A stretch of 64,000 nt of DNA from Sphagnum compactum. Lineage: Eukaryota > Bryophyta > Sphagnopsida > Sphagnales. A program made the position numbers and the translations under genes. Of the stretch, positions 1 to 12,134 are shown in pieces (position 1 is the first letter of the stretch; every line of letters begins with the position of its first letter). The stretch spans positions 15,438,001 through 15,502,000 of the forward strand of contig OZ234498.1 in the NCBI GenBank assembly GCA_965153455.1, written 5' to 3'. The notes beneath the pieces were generated by a model. That model saw nothing but the letters and a program-made list of their open reading frames with translations, ran no database searches and was not told the origin of the DNA.

Positions 1-1754
1 GTGCACGAAGTGTTTCCTTTGATAAAGTATCTTCATGCTCAATGTTATCAAAAATGTTCACACACACTCTCAACCACAACATGCTATCAGTATGCACATT
101 CAAGCATGAAGCCATGTCTTAGTGTTTAGTAGGCTTTTTGTCACCATTCATACAAACCATTTATGTAGGAGCTAATGACATAATTTTCACATCAATTACA
201 TATACTTATTATTTTTCAAGTTTGTTTTGAGCTCATAAGCATCACAAAGCAATTTATCATAACAAATCATTTCAATTCAAACCTTGAATCTTGCAATTTG
301 AAATTGCAATGAAAATTCTTTTGCAAAGCAATTATTCAAAAAAATTATGCAACAACAAAGTTCATGATTTTGAGCTTGTGAAAGGAAAATAAAATACTAT
401 TTTCATTTTACCAAATAGCCAAGATCCAAAGCCTCTTGAATAACCCAATGCATTGCCTGATTTGGTAGGTTTAGGCCTGGTGGCAATGATGGTCGATCAT
501 CAATTGCACCAAAGGCCACCACTTTTTGGTTGACATCGATCCCCACAACACAATAGAGACTTAATTCACTACAAACAACCCACACGAACATTAAACATCA
601 AGTCAATAAATGGTCAATCCTAAGAGCTAATTAGGGATGTGACATGGCCACCTCAATGGAAAAGTACTTGAGAAAATGCACACCACCATTAGTATTGTTT
701 GTTCTTGATCTCTATATTTGCATTGATGATGACATTGATCACTTATGTGCACTTTGTAAAAGTTGCAACATTTACGACAAACATTAAAAGAATGTGGTTT
801 TTTTCACACAAAAAAACCATGGTTGATGACACACATGTGTGAGGTAAACATTGTGATTTCATCCATTACAATGTATAAGATGTGATGGTTATTGTGGCAT
901 ATGTTGTATTAAAATGGTAATTTGACATTAGGTAATACATGTTAATGCGTAGTACTACATTTTAATATTACATTAACATTAAATGGTTGGAGCTACCAAA
1001 TTGCTTCCACATTAATATCCCCAAAAGTCGATCGCACTTCCTTGAACTTCTTTTGAAAATTTTGTTGCACTTTTGCCATATCCTCGTCCTTTGCTAGCCT
1101 AAATTTCACAACTGAACCCGCCATGGTTTTCTACACACAAATTGGAGGGGAGATGCAAGCTTAACTGAAGCTTCACAGAATCAACATTAAAAAAATTTCC
1201 AAATCTAAATTCCTCAAACGGTGAGACTTGCAAACCTTTGATCAAGATTTGATGCTTTCAAGGTAATTTAGTTGGTAGGATTGAATTTCTTCCTTCCCAT
1301 ATTAAGCTTGACTTAAAAATTGAATGAACTCAAAAAAAATTGTTTCTACTACTACTACTTCATTGGTATCAAAATGTCTTTTCAACTCTCCTTCAAGCTT
1401 TCCTTCCAATTCAATAATTTCTTCAATTTTGTGTGGGTAAATTGAACTTGACCAAAGGGATGAGTATTAATTGCATGAGTATGTGTGTGAAAATCCAAAT
1501 TTGGAAAAAGAAAAAAAAGAAAAGAAAAGAAGAACTACTACTTCAATCTTGCACTTGAAAATTAAAGAACTATTTAAATTTCAATAGACTTGCATTTGGA
1601 GTATCTAACAAAATTAAATGACAATTTAATTTCTTTCATCTTCTCCACTTGAAAAATACAAAAAAAGAAATCAAATTCCCAACAAATTTTAATTTGTTTT
1701 CTCAAACTTTTTCTCAACTCTTGATCAAGTGTTTTTTTTGTAGGATTTTTTTTT

Positions 1755-2070
1755 GTTTTTAGCCAAAGTGGCAAAATCACCCATAGGAGGAAGATGTAGC
1801 CAAAAAATTGGCAATGGTCCATCATCCCTAGGAAGATTTAGCCAAATTTGGCTATATGAAATACAAAACCTTAATCATCTTGTCATGTTTTTCGGCTACA
1901 CATTGAAAACCAAATATAGAAATCTGCCGATTTTTCCCTCTTTTTTCTTTTTTCCTGCCCTCACTTCTGGCAATTGACAACCTCCAAAATCATTTCATTT
2001 TCAAAATTTTAAAAAAAAATTATTTATTTTTCTCTCTTCTTTGGCGAACTTTTGCCATTAAAAAAAAAGG
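1755..2070. repeat. dispersed repeat, copy A
   Basis: This stretch resembles 8815-9130 in the same orientation. The shared order is a 'tagccaaagtg' start, then 'gaagatttagccaaatttggctata', 'aatcatctt', 'ggctac', 'aaatatagaaat', and later 'gaa(c/a)ttttgc' before an A-rich run. Both copies contain the perfect 16-bp palindrome TAGCCAAATTTGGCTA (here 1839-1854). The two copies flank the seipin gene about 7 kb apart. They could be members of a short dispersed family or old LTR pieces; I see no target-site duplication. Confidence 0.6.
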
Positions 2071-2676
2071 CTAATGAAAGCACCTGAAAAGATTGGAGAA
2101 GATAAAGAAGGGGATGGAAAGAACACTTGTGTAATTAGTCGGAGATTCTAGGGTTAGTTATCTTGCCTTTCAACTGTCTCTTCAACTAACTCTAACCAGA
2201 GTTTGTCTAGGGTTAGCCAATTCCAACCAGTTCTGGCCAGAATTGGAGATCCGGAGCCCTATTGCAACCCTTTTTTAGGCCAGTTTATTATTATTAATTC
2301 ATTAATTTTAATTTTAAATTTTTTATAAAAATAATGAATTTTAGTTTTAATTTTTTTAAAAAAATAAATAATTTATAATTAATATTTTCTTAATAATAAA
2401 ATTTTAGGCATGTATGTTGTAGTTTTTGTACATGGAAAATGCCGATTCCACCTAGGAACGCGAGGAGCGTGGTAGGGAATGCCATGGTTCCATTGGGTGG
2501 TGAAGGGTTTAACTAGGGCCGATTCCAAAATGTAACCGGTTGTTCCCACCCATTACAAGCATAAATGTTCGTTCCCATATGGCTATTTTAAAGTGATCCA
2601 TAATATAACTTTGATATCTTACAATTTTTTTCATCCTCGGCACCGGATTTTGAAAAAAAAAAAGGCAATGAAAGTT

Positions 2677-2703
2677 GGGGTTTAGGGGTTTAGGGTTTAG
2701 GGT
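2677..2703 (+). repeat. short interstitial telomere-type repeat
   Basis: Three or four imperfect TTTAGGG units are present. This is the Arabidopsis-type plant telomere repeat, here just beside a fold-back structure. Confidence 0.7.
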
Positions 2704-2710
2704 CAAAATC

Positions 2711-2919
2711 CGTGGGCATTACCGGAATTAAGCTCACCTTGGCTCCGTCTTGCATGGGCCCTTATTCCGGTAATGCCTCATGGGCCTTGAGCATTTACCC
2801 TAAAAATCAACGGTCGATTTTTATACCATATTATGTAACGGCCTCATCCCGAGGCATTACCGGAATCAAGCCCGCCTTGGCTCCACCTCACATGGGCCCT
2901 TATTCCGGTAATGCCCACG
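2711..2919. repeat. nested fold-back (two hairpin units)
   Basis: Two related units of about 65 bp (2715-2777 and 2853-2915) are each bounded by perfect 14-bp inverted arms GGCATTACCGGAAT / ATTCCGGTAATGCC. The outermost arms match over 18 bp (CGTGGGCATTACCGGAAT at 2711-2728 against its reverse complement at 2902-2919). The whole block can therefore form either two small hairpins or one large one. The middle of each unit shares 'ccttggctcc' and 'catgggccctt'. This fits a MITE or fold-back element. I cannot see a clear target-site duplication. Confidence 0.75.
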
Positions 2920-3603
2920 GCCTTGGGAGATTAGATCCTTGTTAAGGACCCGACAAATTCCGCCTTCCAAACTTGTCATTTCCCACCACCCATTGATGGT
3001 GTGGACAAATTACACATTGGAATCGTCTTTTTGACAATTTTGTATATTGCTGCCCTGAACTTATAACCTATGGGCAAAAAAACATTTTTTAATCTGCCCA
3101 AACGGAATGAAGGTTGAATTTTCTTTTAGCAAAAGAAAAAATGTAACAAATAAACACTTGTGAATACTAAAAAACATGTACGCAACCCTAACTAATTTTA
3201 ATATCAAAAATATAAAATCAAGTTTGTTATATACTTGCACAAAACCATATAGCCAATAGCAAGTTATGGCCAATTGATAAATTTTGATAAATGTGAAATT
3301 AAGGTCTAAATAAATAAATAAATACATACATACATACATTATATATATATATATATATATATACATAGGTCGATCACCATGCATTAGTCCATTACCAAGT
3401 GCCAATATAACATTTCTATGATGAATACAACATGAGTACACAATTTTTATCCTTAAATTATTTTTTTTAGGGGTGCCAATAGTTCATTAAATGTAGTGTT
3501 TGAATTACTTTGTATATTAATTATGAATATGGTCTATTAAACCCCGATTCATTTACCTCAATAATAATAAATTATTACCCTCCCCTATACTAATACATCC
3601 TAA

Positions 3604-6600
3604 TCATTCTTTTCTAGATTGGTTAATACTATTATCAATATGTGTCCTTCCCTTTAAAGGGAAAATCTTTTGACACAAACCCAAAAGTAGGATACTTTCA
3701 AACACAAACAACCCTAACCCACTCCAAAAATGCAAAGTTTGGGTCCAACTCGAAACCACTTCTTGCACCCAAGGGAAATGAGAAACGATTTTTATCTCCG
3801 CATGGTATAACTCGGGGATCCCGAAGCCCCTTGGATAACCCGCTCGAGGTTCAAGCACGACTCGTATGCTCGCAATTGGAACCAACGCTTGCTCACGGTA
3901 GGCGTCAATGACTCGAATGGTTAAAGTTTGTGTTTCTTCCAACATTCCCATAAGCACCGGTATCCCCATAAGAAACGTTTTGGCTAAACGTAACGGTTCA
4001 CTATAATATTTCAACATGCTTGCACGACTTCCTTTTTCTAATACGTGACCCCTTATCGATAGTAGCTCCACGGATACCTATGATATACGCCAAGTAATAA
4101 TAAATTAATAATTATAACATAGGGTTAAGACGGTGCCCAAATATGACACAAATGAATATTGCAATAGTTTAAACATAATTAGGACATTGACTACAATTTT
4201 GCACCACTTTCGTTAGATTTATCTCAAGACCCGCACATCAAATTCAACCTCTCCCCACTAACCATTGTATATGAAAAAAGTTGCGCTTAAATATCTTGAA
4301 TTTCTTCATTCAATAAACATTCTAATTTCTTTTTTGTTTAATAATATTGGGGATTGTCTATTTTATTCAAAACGTCAATTTCAACTTAATTATTTTTCAA
4401 TGCATTGTATCTATTTATTTTTCATTCCAAAATATTAAAATAACTTAGGACATCGTATAACACGTGTATATCACCTATTGCACAATAATATCAAAATTGA
4501 TAAAAACCAACATATTTAGGGTTAAATGATTGTAGGTTGGAATAGTGAAATTATGAAAATTTTAATCATGCATCCTAGAAAAAAACTCTTTGCCATAATA
4601 AATTAAAATATTGTTAATTTTTGGCAATCACATTCATAACCTTGAGATTTATCAAAACAACAAGCTCATTTTGGTTCAAAATGAGTACCTGGAACATGCC
4701 AATTTCTTGATTGTATTCAGATTCAGGCACATTTAGAAAGATGACAACATGAAGCTTATGGGTTGCTGGGAAGGCACGTGTAGCAACAACTTCCTTGTCA
4801 AAGAAAGAGAAGGAGAACTCTTTAGCTTTGGTCATAATATGTGGAGGAAGAAGAGGGACAATTGCAATTGGGTTGATTTTGGTGTAATCAAAATGCAAAG
4901 TCTCTCGAATAATGAGTTGTTGTTCTATGACGTGCTTCGCAACAAATAAATCAAGATCAAAAAGATTGTGAACAAAGAGTATGTCAAACATGAACACAAC
5001 AAAGATCCACGTTGTGAACCTAAAACCACCATGTACCATGAAAGGGTTCACAATGATGGGCCTTTCTTTACAAAAGCAAGTTGTGATATTAACCATTTTA
5101 AAAATCGTTCTCAATCTTCTTGTAATTGTTTGAATGGAGAATACACTTGTTGTGTAGGTCCAACGAATGACATTTCCAACATATGATAACGTGGATATCA
5201 AAAGCGCTAACAAAAATGTCATTATTTGTAATATTATCTTCACATGAGATTTGATGATTTGATTTAGAGATGTTGTTGGCCACAAGAGAATTCCATCCAA
5301 ATTTTCATTTATAGGACCATTGGTCACTTTAGTTCCCACTTCATAAGTTTTGAATTTTTTTTGTGTTTCAACTATTTTTAATTTGGTAACCCATTTTGGC
5401 TTGTCTTTGAATGTCCTTTGATCTTTCTCAACTTCTTTATTGCATTGGTGATATGGTACCCTATTTTGTTCCCTATTGTTACTAGACTCTATTACACCTT
5501 CCACCAATTTATGGTTTCTGAATTCAATGATGTTTTTTGAATTTGGGCTTGCATCTTCTTGAGTTTGGAAGTCCCATATTTGTTCTTGATAAGAAGGCAT
5601 GGCAAACTTGCATGTAGTGTCACATGTCATTTTACAATTATGCAAATGGTCATTTGAATTATTATGAGAGATTTTTTCTTTTGCCAATAGGGGTGAGATG
5701 TTTGAAATTTTCTTGTGACAAGTTTTTGAGGCCTCATGATCTTGTTCGTTAAAAGGTAATGGGTCTTTGTGTTCAACTACATTTTTTGAAGATGAAGAAA
5801 TGGGTTTGAAGAGAACACCATACAAATTACACATTTCGTTAGCAACTTGTTTTGATGTTTCTTGAACATCACCACCAAATGGTGCATTATCATTTCTCAA
5901 CCCATATAAAGGATTATTATTCATATTACAACTTGCATTTGTTGATGAAATATTTATTGGTCCTACATTTTGTCGTGGGAATGAATTTGAATTCATATGC
6001 ATTTTGTCTTCTTTTGATTGGCACACACTAGTTACTCTTTTGTTTGTTATGTGTCTCCTTTTTAATAATCCACCCACTATACAAGGTGCAATTTCAACTT
6101 CTTCATTATTAGACTTAATCAAGTCTAAGGTTTCATGCAAATCCTTTCCTTCTTGTTGTTCCAATGGTGTATTGGTGTTGTGAGATCTTTTCAAGTTCAG
6201 TCGCAAAACTCCTAATGTCAAATTATTAGATGGGCAACCTTGTGAATTGGACCCCTTTGCAAGCTCAATTGTAACTTTATCACTTTCTTCTAAAACTTGA
6301 GGGTTTGATGTTTCCTTTAATGTCATATTCTCAACTTTGACCCCTTTGACATTTGGATATTCATTAAAATCTTTTTCATCCATCATTGCATTGAACCTTG
6401 TTCTTTCAACCTTTTTGGAAGGTGTTGTTTTAGCAAGTGTGTTTTTCCCTACAATCCAACTTCTTTTTTTTTCCTCCAAGGAATTTGTTGATACAAATGA
6501 CCTTGTACTTTTTTTGGGATTTTCCACCCATATTTTGGAATTAAGGTTTTTTTCTACCCATTCATCCCCATTCGAATACCTTTTTTCCAAATCAAGACCT

Positions 6601-7160
6601 TGATTGTGCATAAGTGCATTCAAATCTCCTTTTGGGACTTGTTCTTTTTCTTTGTCATCCATTTTTTGGGAATTTTTTTGGGCCTCCCTTACAATGGCAA
6701 TTTGATTTGTGAATGAAGCATCCTCATGAAGGTTTAATCCTTTGATATCAATTTTCGAAGTAGAAATAACTCCATGACATATGGGCCTTTCTTGCACCAA
6801 ATTGTCACAATTGATATGTTGTTGATCCAACACATCACACTTTCGGCACATTGTATCAAGTTGATTCCCCCCTTCATTGAATATATTCTCAACTTGACAA
6901 ACATGGTCAATTTGCTCTACTTTTTGTTGGGCAAGTTTATGATCATTTTTTCTTTTGCAATCATGACTTGATTGCTTCTCTATGTTTGAAAAGAGTTGCA
7001 AGTTTTTCGATTGACTTTTTTTGCAACAATCTTCACATATTGAACCGCCAATTAGGGGTATGTCTTCAATTGTGGTCAAATGTTCATGAATTGGCAAATC
7101 ACTAGGTTGAAATGGATTTTTCATAGAATTCGATTCTCCATGTTCATGTTCAAATGCCAT
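3604..7160 (-). CDS. SEIPIN: seipin with long N-terminal extension, two exons
   Basis: Seipin is an ER membrane protein that organises lipid-droplet formation. Exon 1 runs 7160-4689 (824 codons from ATG) and exon 2 runs 4077-3604. The 611-bp GT-AG intron joins in phase 0 between ...IGMFQ and VSVELLS..., giving 981 residues. Residues 1 to about 638 are polar and without recognised domains. Hydrophobic stretches lie at about 641-662 and 716-740. The lumenal seipin domain starts near ETLHFDYT (about 753), includes PESEYNQEIGMFQ and the exon-2 segments ETQTLTIRV and GIPELYHAEI, and is followed by a C-terminal membrane segment (about 939-958). A long N-terminal extension is known for plant SEIPIN2/3, but this one is longer. 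No break is visible. Exon 1 reads 24 codons into the intron before a stop, which hides its identity in frame-by-frame ORF searches. The start is the first ATG of the open frame; a later start cannot be excluded. Confidence 0.9.
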
Positions 7161-9360
7161 TTTTATTGATTCATTACTAAAGAATTGAAATTAGAAGATG
7201 CGATGTCCCCCACAAATGATGAACCACATGTATGGTCCAAATTTCTTTAAAACAAGGTGAAAATATGGGAAAAATATGATAGCTGATGTTCTTAGAATTG
7301 GGTAATTGCATTTGACTCAAGACATGGGTGCTAAAGTGAAACAAAAAATTCAACTTGGGCATTGCAAGAAATCTAACCACCTGTTTAAATTTTAAATACA
7401 ATAACTATGAGAAAACAAATTTCACATTGTTAATTAAATTTGAAACTTTGTTAAAACCTTTTTTAAAAGTCCAAAATTGAAAGCTTTTTCAATTAAAATT
7501 TGAAACCTATCCCCTTGACATCTTGGAAAAGACACAAAAAACATTACCCATTTCAAAACCACTAAGAAATACACAAAATGCATTTATGTTTAACTTTTCA
7601 AGCTACAAAAGATTTCATGGTTTCATTAAGATACATTTATGTATGACAACCATTTCTTCATACAGATGTGGTAGCAAAATATTGGGTTTGTCATCTTATT
7701 TACAATTTGGACAATGAACAATTTACCAAAAAATGATAGAGGAACTACAATTGCCAATTTTGAAAATCACAAAATATGCAAAGATGTGCTTGGTTATGAA
7801 AGGAAGCTTTCCTTTGGTTGGAAAAGGTATTCCAAACCCTAATGAAACGACCATTTTGTGACTTGTCCTTGAAACCTTTAAACTTAGTGCCTTTTCCATA
7901 GTGCAAAAATCATTAGTTGATTCTATCTAGGTTTAGTCTTAAATGGAATGCCCCCATTTAAGTTTGGTGAGGTCATATTATCAAAAGTTGAGTTTGTCCT
8001 CATTGGGCTAACATCATTCACAAGTGCATTTTTCATCCATGATTATAAAGGCTAACATCATTCACAAGTGCATTTTTCATCCATGATTATAAACTTTTGA
8101 AATTTTAGAATCTAATGAAGAATGCAATTCTATCTTATTCAACCTCATTCCATGGAGGTTACCTTAAAAAAGAATGAGTATAATGGATGTAAATGGCACT
8201 TTGTGTGGATCATTATCTTGTCCATTATTGAGCCTCACTAACGGGTTTGAATGTCTAATTTGTAATTTATCATCTTCTATCCATCGCCTTTCATCCCAAA
8301 GTAATTGGAAACTTTTTGGGGTATTGAAGTATGTGCATACCTTACATTTGTTATTTTTAAAAACCTAATATGTCCACAATTGTGAGAATGGAGTACCAAT
8401 ACTTAGGATTTTGGTTTTTCCATTGAACAAGAATTGCTCATTTTCATAATTGGATTATTGATAAAAGATTGAATAACGTTAGCATTGATATTCAAAAATA
8501 AATTCAATGCATAAAATCCGTTGTGAAATTTCACACCATTTCATAATACATGAAATTTCAACAAATAACTAATCTTGAATTGAATAATATCAAAGGTCAA
8601 ATTGACATAAGGTCGCTTAAGTTAATTGAAATGGAATTAAAATTGATTGGTGAGTGCAAAAAAGAAAAAAATGTATCTATAATATAAATAAACACAAATC
8701 TAATTTTCTTGTGATATTATCCATGTGGAAGACTTCAAAAATTCCTACTTCTCAAAATTGAAAAAGGATAAGAATTTAAATGAAATTGTGTTGTTATTTA
8801 GGAAATTCTTCATGTAGCCAAAGTGACAATCATCCATCATAAGATGTAGAAAAAGTGATGATCATCCCTAAGAAGATTTAGCCAAATTTGGCTATATACT
8901 AGATATGGAGTACAAATCTTTTAATCATCTTTCTACATTTTTGGCTACCTACTAAAAACTAAATATAGAAATGTGACAATTTTCACTATTTTGGTTTCTC
9001 ACTTTTGAAGATTGGAGCCTCAAAAAATCACTTCAATATTGAATTATTAATTTTTGAAATTTCTTTTTGTGGTGAAATTTTGCTAGTAAAAGAAAATTCA
9101 GGAGTCCCAAGGTGTTCTTTTGGCAAAAATTTAGCAAGTTGGTGATTTCTTTTTAGAAGCAAAAAAAAATAAAAATAAAAATAAAAATAGTGATTTTCTA
9201 GTCATCAAATTTTGGGGGAAAAAAATGCTTTTGGACAATTTGCCAAATTTATTGATTGGGTTGTAGCATGTAGCCAAAAAAGTGAATGATGATTATTCTG
9301 TTTATAGCCAAATTTGGCTAAACTTTCTAATGGATGATGGCCACAAAATTTCACTAATAA
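7161..9360. other. upstream region of seipin, no gene
   Basis: This is AT-rich DNA between seipin and the minisatellite. I see no supportable gene. A short direct repeat ('ggctaacatcattcacaagtgcatttttcatccatgattata', halves near 8006-8046 and 8050-8091) is present. The seipin promoter should lie at the left end, but no core element stands out. Confidence 0.5.
8815..9130. repeat. dispersed repeat, copy B
   Basis: This is the second copy of the family described at 1755-2070, in the same orientation, with the 16-bp palindrome TAGCCAAATTTGGCTA at 8879-8894. A third isolated palindrome lies at 9305-9320 in a related 'tagccaaaaaagtgaatgatg...' context, so fragments of the family are clustered here. 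Confidence 0.6.
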
Positions 9361-9370
9361 TTTGTTCGAA

Positions 9371-9765
9371 GGTTTTACATCCATGTAACTCGGAAGTTGT
9401 AAAGTGGGAAAATGCAATTTTACATCCATGTACTCAGAAGGTAATGGATGTAAAGTGGGAAAATGCAGCAGTTTTACATCCATGTACTCGGAAGGTTATG
9501 GATGTAAAGTGGGAAAATGCGATTTTACATCCATGTACTCAACTACACTAGTAATTTGTTCAAGGGTTTTACATCCATGTAACTCGGAAGTTTATGGATG
9601 TAAAGTGGGAAAATGTGATCTTACATCCATGTACTCAGAAGGTTATGGATGTAAAGTGGGAAAATGCAATTTTACATCCATGTACTTGGAAGGTTATGGA
9701 TGTAAAGTGGGAAAATGCAATTTTACATCCATGTACTTGGAAGGTTATGGATGTAAAGTGGGGAA
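9371..9765. repeat. 51-bp minisatellite with hairpin units
   Basis: About eight units of roughly 51 bp occur in tandem. Each carries TTACATCCATG near its left end and ATGGATGTAAAGTGGGAAAA near its right end. ACATCCAT and ATGGATGT are reverse complements, so every unit can form a hairpin. A non-repeat leader ('ctaataatttgttcgaaggt') reappears in the middle ('ctagtaatttgttcaagggt', about 9549-9568), which shows a higher-order duplication. Because 51 is divisible by three, several frames stay open by chance; I do not treat them as genes. Confidence 0.9.
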
Positions 9766-9999
9766 ATGGAATATAACTCTACACGGATGTCCAATGAGGA
9801 AGAGACATGTCATCAAGATGGGCACCTAAAAGCTTGTTATGAAAGTTTTGGGGGTGGATGATAAAAAGTATGTTTTGGTGTTGGATGTGGTGGTGCTTTT
9901 TTCATCCACATTTTGAGCAAAACCCTAAAAATCAGAATCATTTAAAAAAATTTATAAAAAAAAAAACCCACCCTAAAGTCTCAAATCCCAAACTGTGAG

Positions 10000-11230
10000 A
10001 GCCCTAAAAATCAGTGTTGGGTGGGTGTTTCGAAGCGGGCAAAAACCCCCGCCGGGTATCAGAGTGGTGGCCCCGAAAGTGCGTGACACCTGAGAGGTCT
10101 CGGTTCTGTAAAAACCAAATACCCATCTCCGATGTATTAGCCCACGGTTCTTCAAAGAAATGGGGAGAGCCAAATAACCGGCTGGAAAGCTGTCGATTCT
10201 TTCATGAAACCCGGAGGGTCTCTGAAATGTTTGAAACTCTGAAATCGACCCGTCACAAACAAAAATTAAATACCCGCATCGACCGCTGCCCCCAGCCCTA
10301 AACCCCCTGGTTCTCACAGTCGAGGATTCGCCGGTTTTTTGATTCTGGAACATCATTAAACAACCGGAACCGGGTTTAGTGTTGCATTTAAATACCCGCC
10401 CACCTGTAAACCGCAAATTGTGGGGAACCCTGAATCCCCGGTTCTCACAGCTCATGATTATCCGGTTCTATGATTCTGACATACGAGTAAACAACCGGAA
10501 CCAGCGGTTATTCTCTCATATTTCAGATACCCGCAAAAAACCGCCCTGTAAACCCTAGAAACCGCACTGTGAGAAACCCTAACCCCTTTGTCCCTGGTTC
10601 TCAAAGTTCAGGATTCGCCGGTTCTCTGATTCTGAAATATGAGTAAACAGCCAGAACCAGCGGTTATTATTACAATTAGATACCCACCCAAAAGGGCCCT
10701 GTGAACCCTACAAATTGCGCACTGTGAGAAACCCTAAACCCTGAATCCCCGGTTCTCACCGTTCGGGATTCTCCGGTTCTCACCGTTCGGGACTCACCGG
10801 TTCTCTGATTCTGAAATGTGGGCAAACAACCGGAACCAACGGTTATCAAACAACTAGATACCCATCCAAAATCGCCCTGTAAACCCTAAAACATTGCGCA
10901 CTGTGAGAAGCCTAAACCCTAAATATCCGGTTCTCACAGTTCAGGATTCGTCGGTTCTCTGATTCTGGAATACTAGTAAACAACCAGAACGAGCGGTTAT
11001 GAACGCAATCAGATACCCGCCTAAAGCTGCCCCAAATAAAACCCTACATCTGTGGTTCTCACAGTTCAGGATTTTCCGGTTCTCTGATTCTGGAATACTA
11101 GTAAACAACGGGAACGAGCGGTTATGAACGCAACTAGATACCCGCCAAAAACTGCCCCCAATAAAACCCTAAAATTCGCACACTGTAAGAACCCAAAACC
11201 CTAAAGCCCTGACTCTCACAGTTTGAGAGT
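10000..11230. repeat. tandem array rich in CCCTAAA and GGTTCTCAC motifs
   Basis: Roughly seven diverged units of about 130-180 bp each contain, in order: ggttctcacagttcagga, a (g/c)ccggttctctgattctgga block, a taaacaaccggaac(c) block with gcggttat, (a)gataccc(g/a)cc, and a gcgcactgtgagaaaccctaaaccct block. GC content is clearly higher than in the flanks. The AAACCCTA (telo-box) motif recurs near 10550, 10875, 11037, 11163 and 11199, and again at 11933 and 12086 beyond the array. The array ends about 200 bp before the start codon of the next gene, so it probably overlaps its promoter. Telo boxes are known plant promoter elements; their role here is inferred. Confidence 0.8.
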
Positions 11231-11437
11231 CAGGTTCTAGGAGTGCTTGGGTTCTGCGCGTTGGGAGGAAAGAGGAGGAGCAGGAGTTGCGGCGAGATTC
11301 TTCACAAAACAGTTTGCGAGATTCACGCAAAACAGTTTGATTGATGTGTGTTTTGGGAGCTGGGTGGGTGTAAGTATCTGCATTGAGCCTGGAGAGTTTT
11401 AGGGTTTAAGGGGCTGGTGGGGGTGTTGCACGCCGTC

Positions 11438-12096
11438 ATGGAAGCGTGTTGTTGCAGCAGATTACCACCCGTGCTTGTTGCGCCAGTAGCAGCAGCAGGT
11501 GATAGACGGAGTGCCATATCGAGTAGCAGCAGTAGTACTGGGGATGGTGGTGGTGGTGGTGGTCGTCATTGTCTTCCCATGTGGGCCGGTCTCAGGTGGA
11601 CTTACGGACCAGGATCCTTTCATGGTTCACGTCTTCATGTTGCAAGAACCACCTCGAGCTCAAAAAGAGCGGAAATGGGTTGTTTGTCTTTTGAAATTCG
11701 GTCCGCAATGTTGGCTAAGATCCAGTCTGGGAGCGCAAGTCCGTCTTGTGTTGCTGCAACAGCATCTGAATGCTTGAAAAGTTTCGTCCAAGGTATGGAA
11801 TCTCTTTGTCAGGAATGTCTGGCAGAGCGGTTTGATGTTCAGTTCGGATTTTCAGCATGTCATGTCACATGCTGCTGCTGCTGCGATATGTGATCAACAA
11901 CACCACACATGCGATCCCTTACTGAAACACAAAAAACCCTAAACACTTTTTCTGTCTCTCAGTGTTTGATAGAAGAATCCCTGTGTTTTCAGGTCTCTTG
12001 TTGTTCATCCCAAGAAGAGCTGCCTGACAACATGAGCATCCAAGCAGGAGATACCCTCATATATATATAATGCATAGCCTAAATAAACCCTAAACC

Positions 12097-12134
<38 letters not shown>

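Larger units (their letters stand above)
1..3603. other. gene-free AT-rich repeat DNA
   Basis: I see no supportable gene here. Open frames are short, and several begin at non-ATG codons. Most of the DNA is AT-rich with homopolymer runs and looks like decayed repeats. It holds one copy of a dispersed repeat with a 16-bp palindrome (about 1755-2070), short telomere-type repeats (2677-2703), a nested fold-back structure (2711-2919) and an (AT)n run (about 3340-3362). It lies downstream of the minus-strand seipin gene. Confidence 0.6.

Noticed and set aside
4614-7160. An 848-codon orphan protein, possibly an envelope-like ORF of a retroelement because of its membrane segments
   Set aside because: Its end before the GT at 4688 is seipin sequence and joins in phase to the seipin exon at 4077-3604; the last 24 codons are intron read-through.
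9371-9765. CRISPR-like array because of regularly spaced palindromic units
   Set aside because: There are no unique spacers; the whole unit is repeated, and the genome is plant nuclear DNA.
9282-9829. Secreted-looking or repeat proteins encoded by the 9.3-9.8 kb frames
   Set aside because: All frames are created by a 51-bp tandem repeat whose length is divisible by three; composition merely repeats a 17-residue unit.
11417-11893. A stand-alone 158-codon gene
   Set aside because: It starts at GTG, and its reading frame continues across a phase-matched GT-AG intron into the 12462-14122 exon; the final part is intron read-through.
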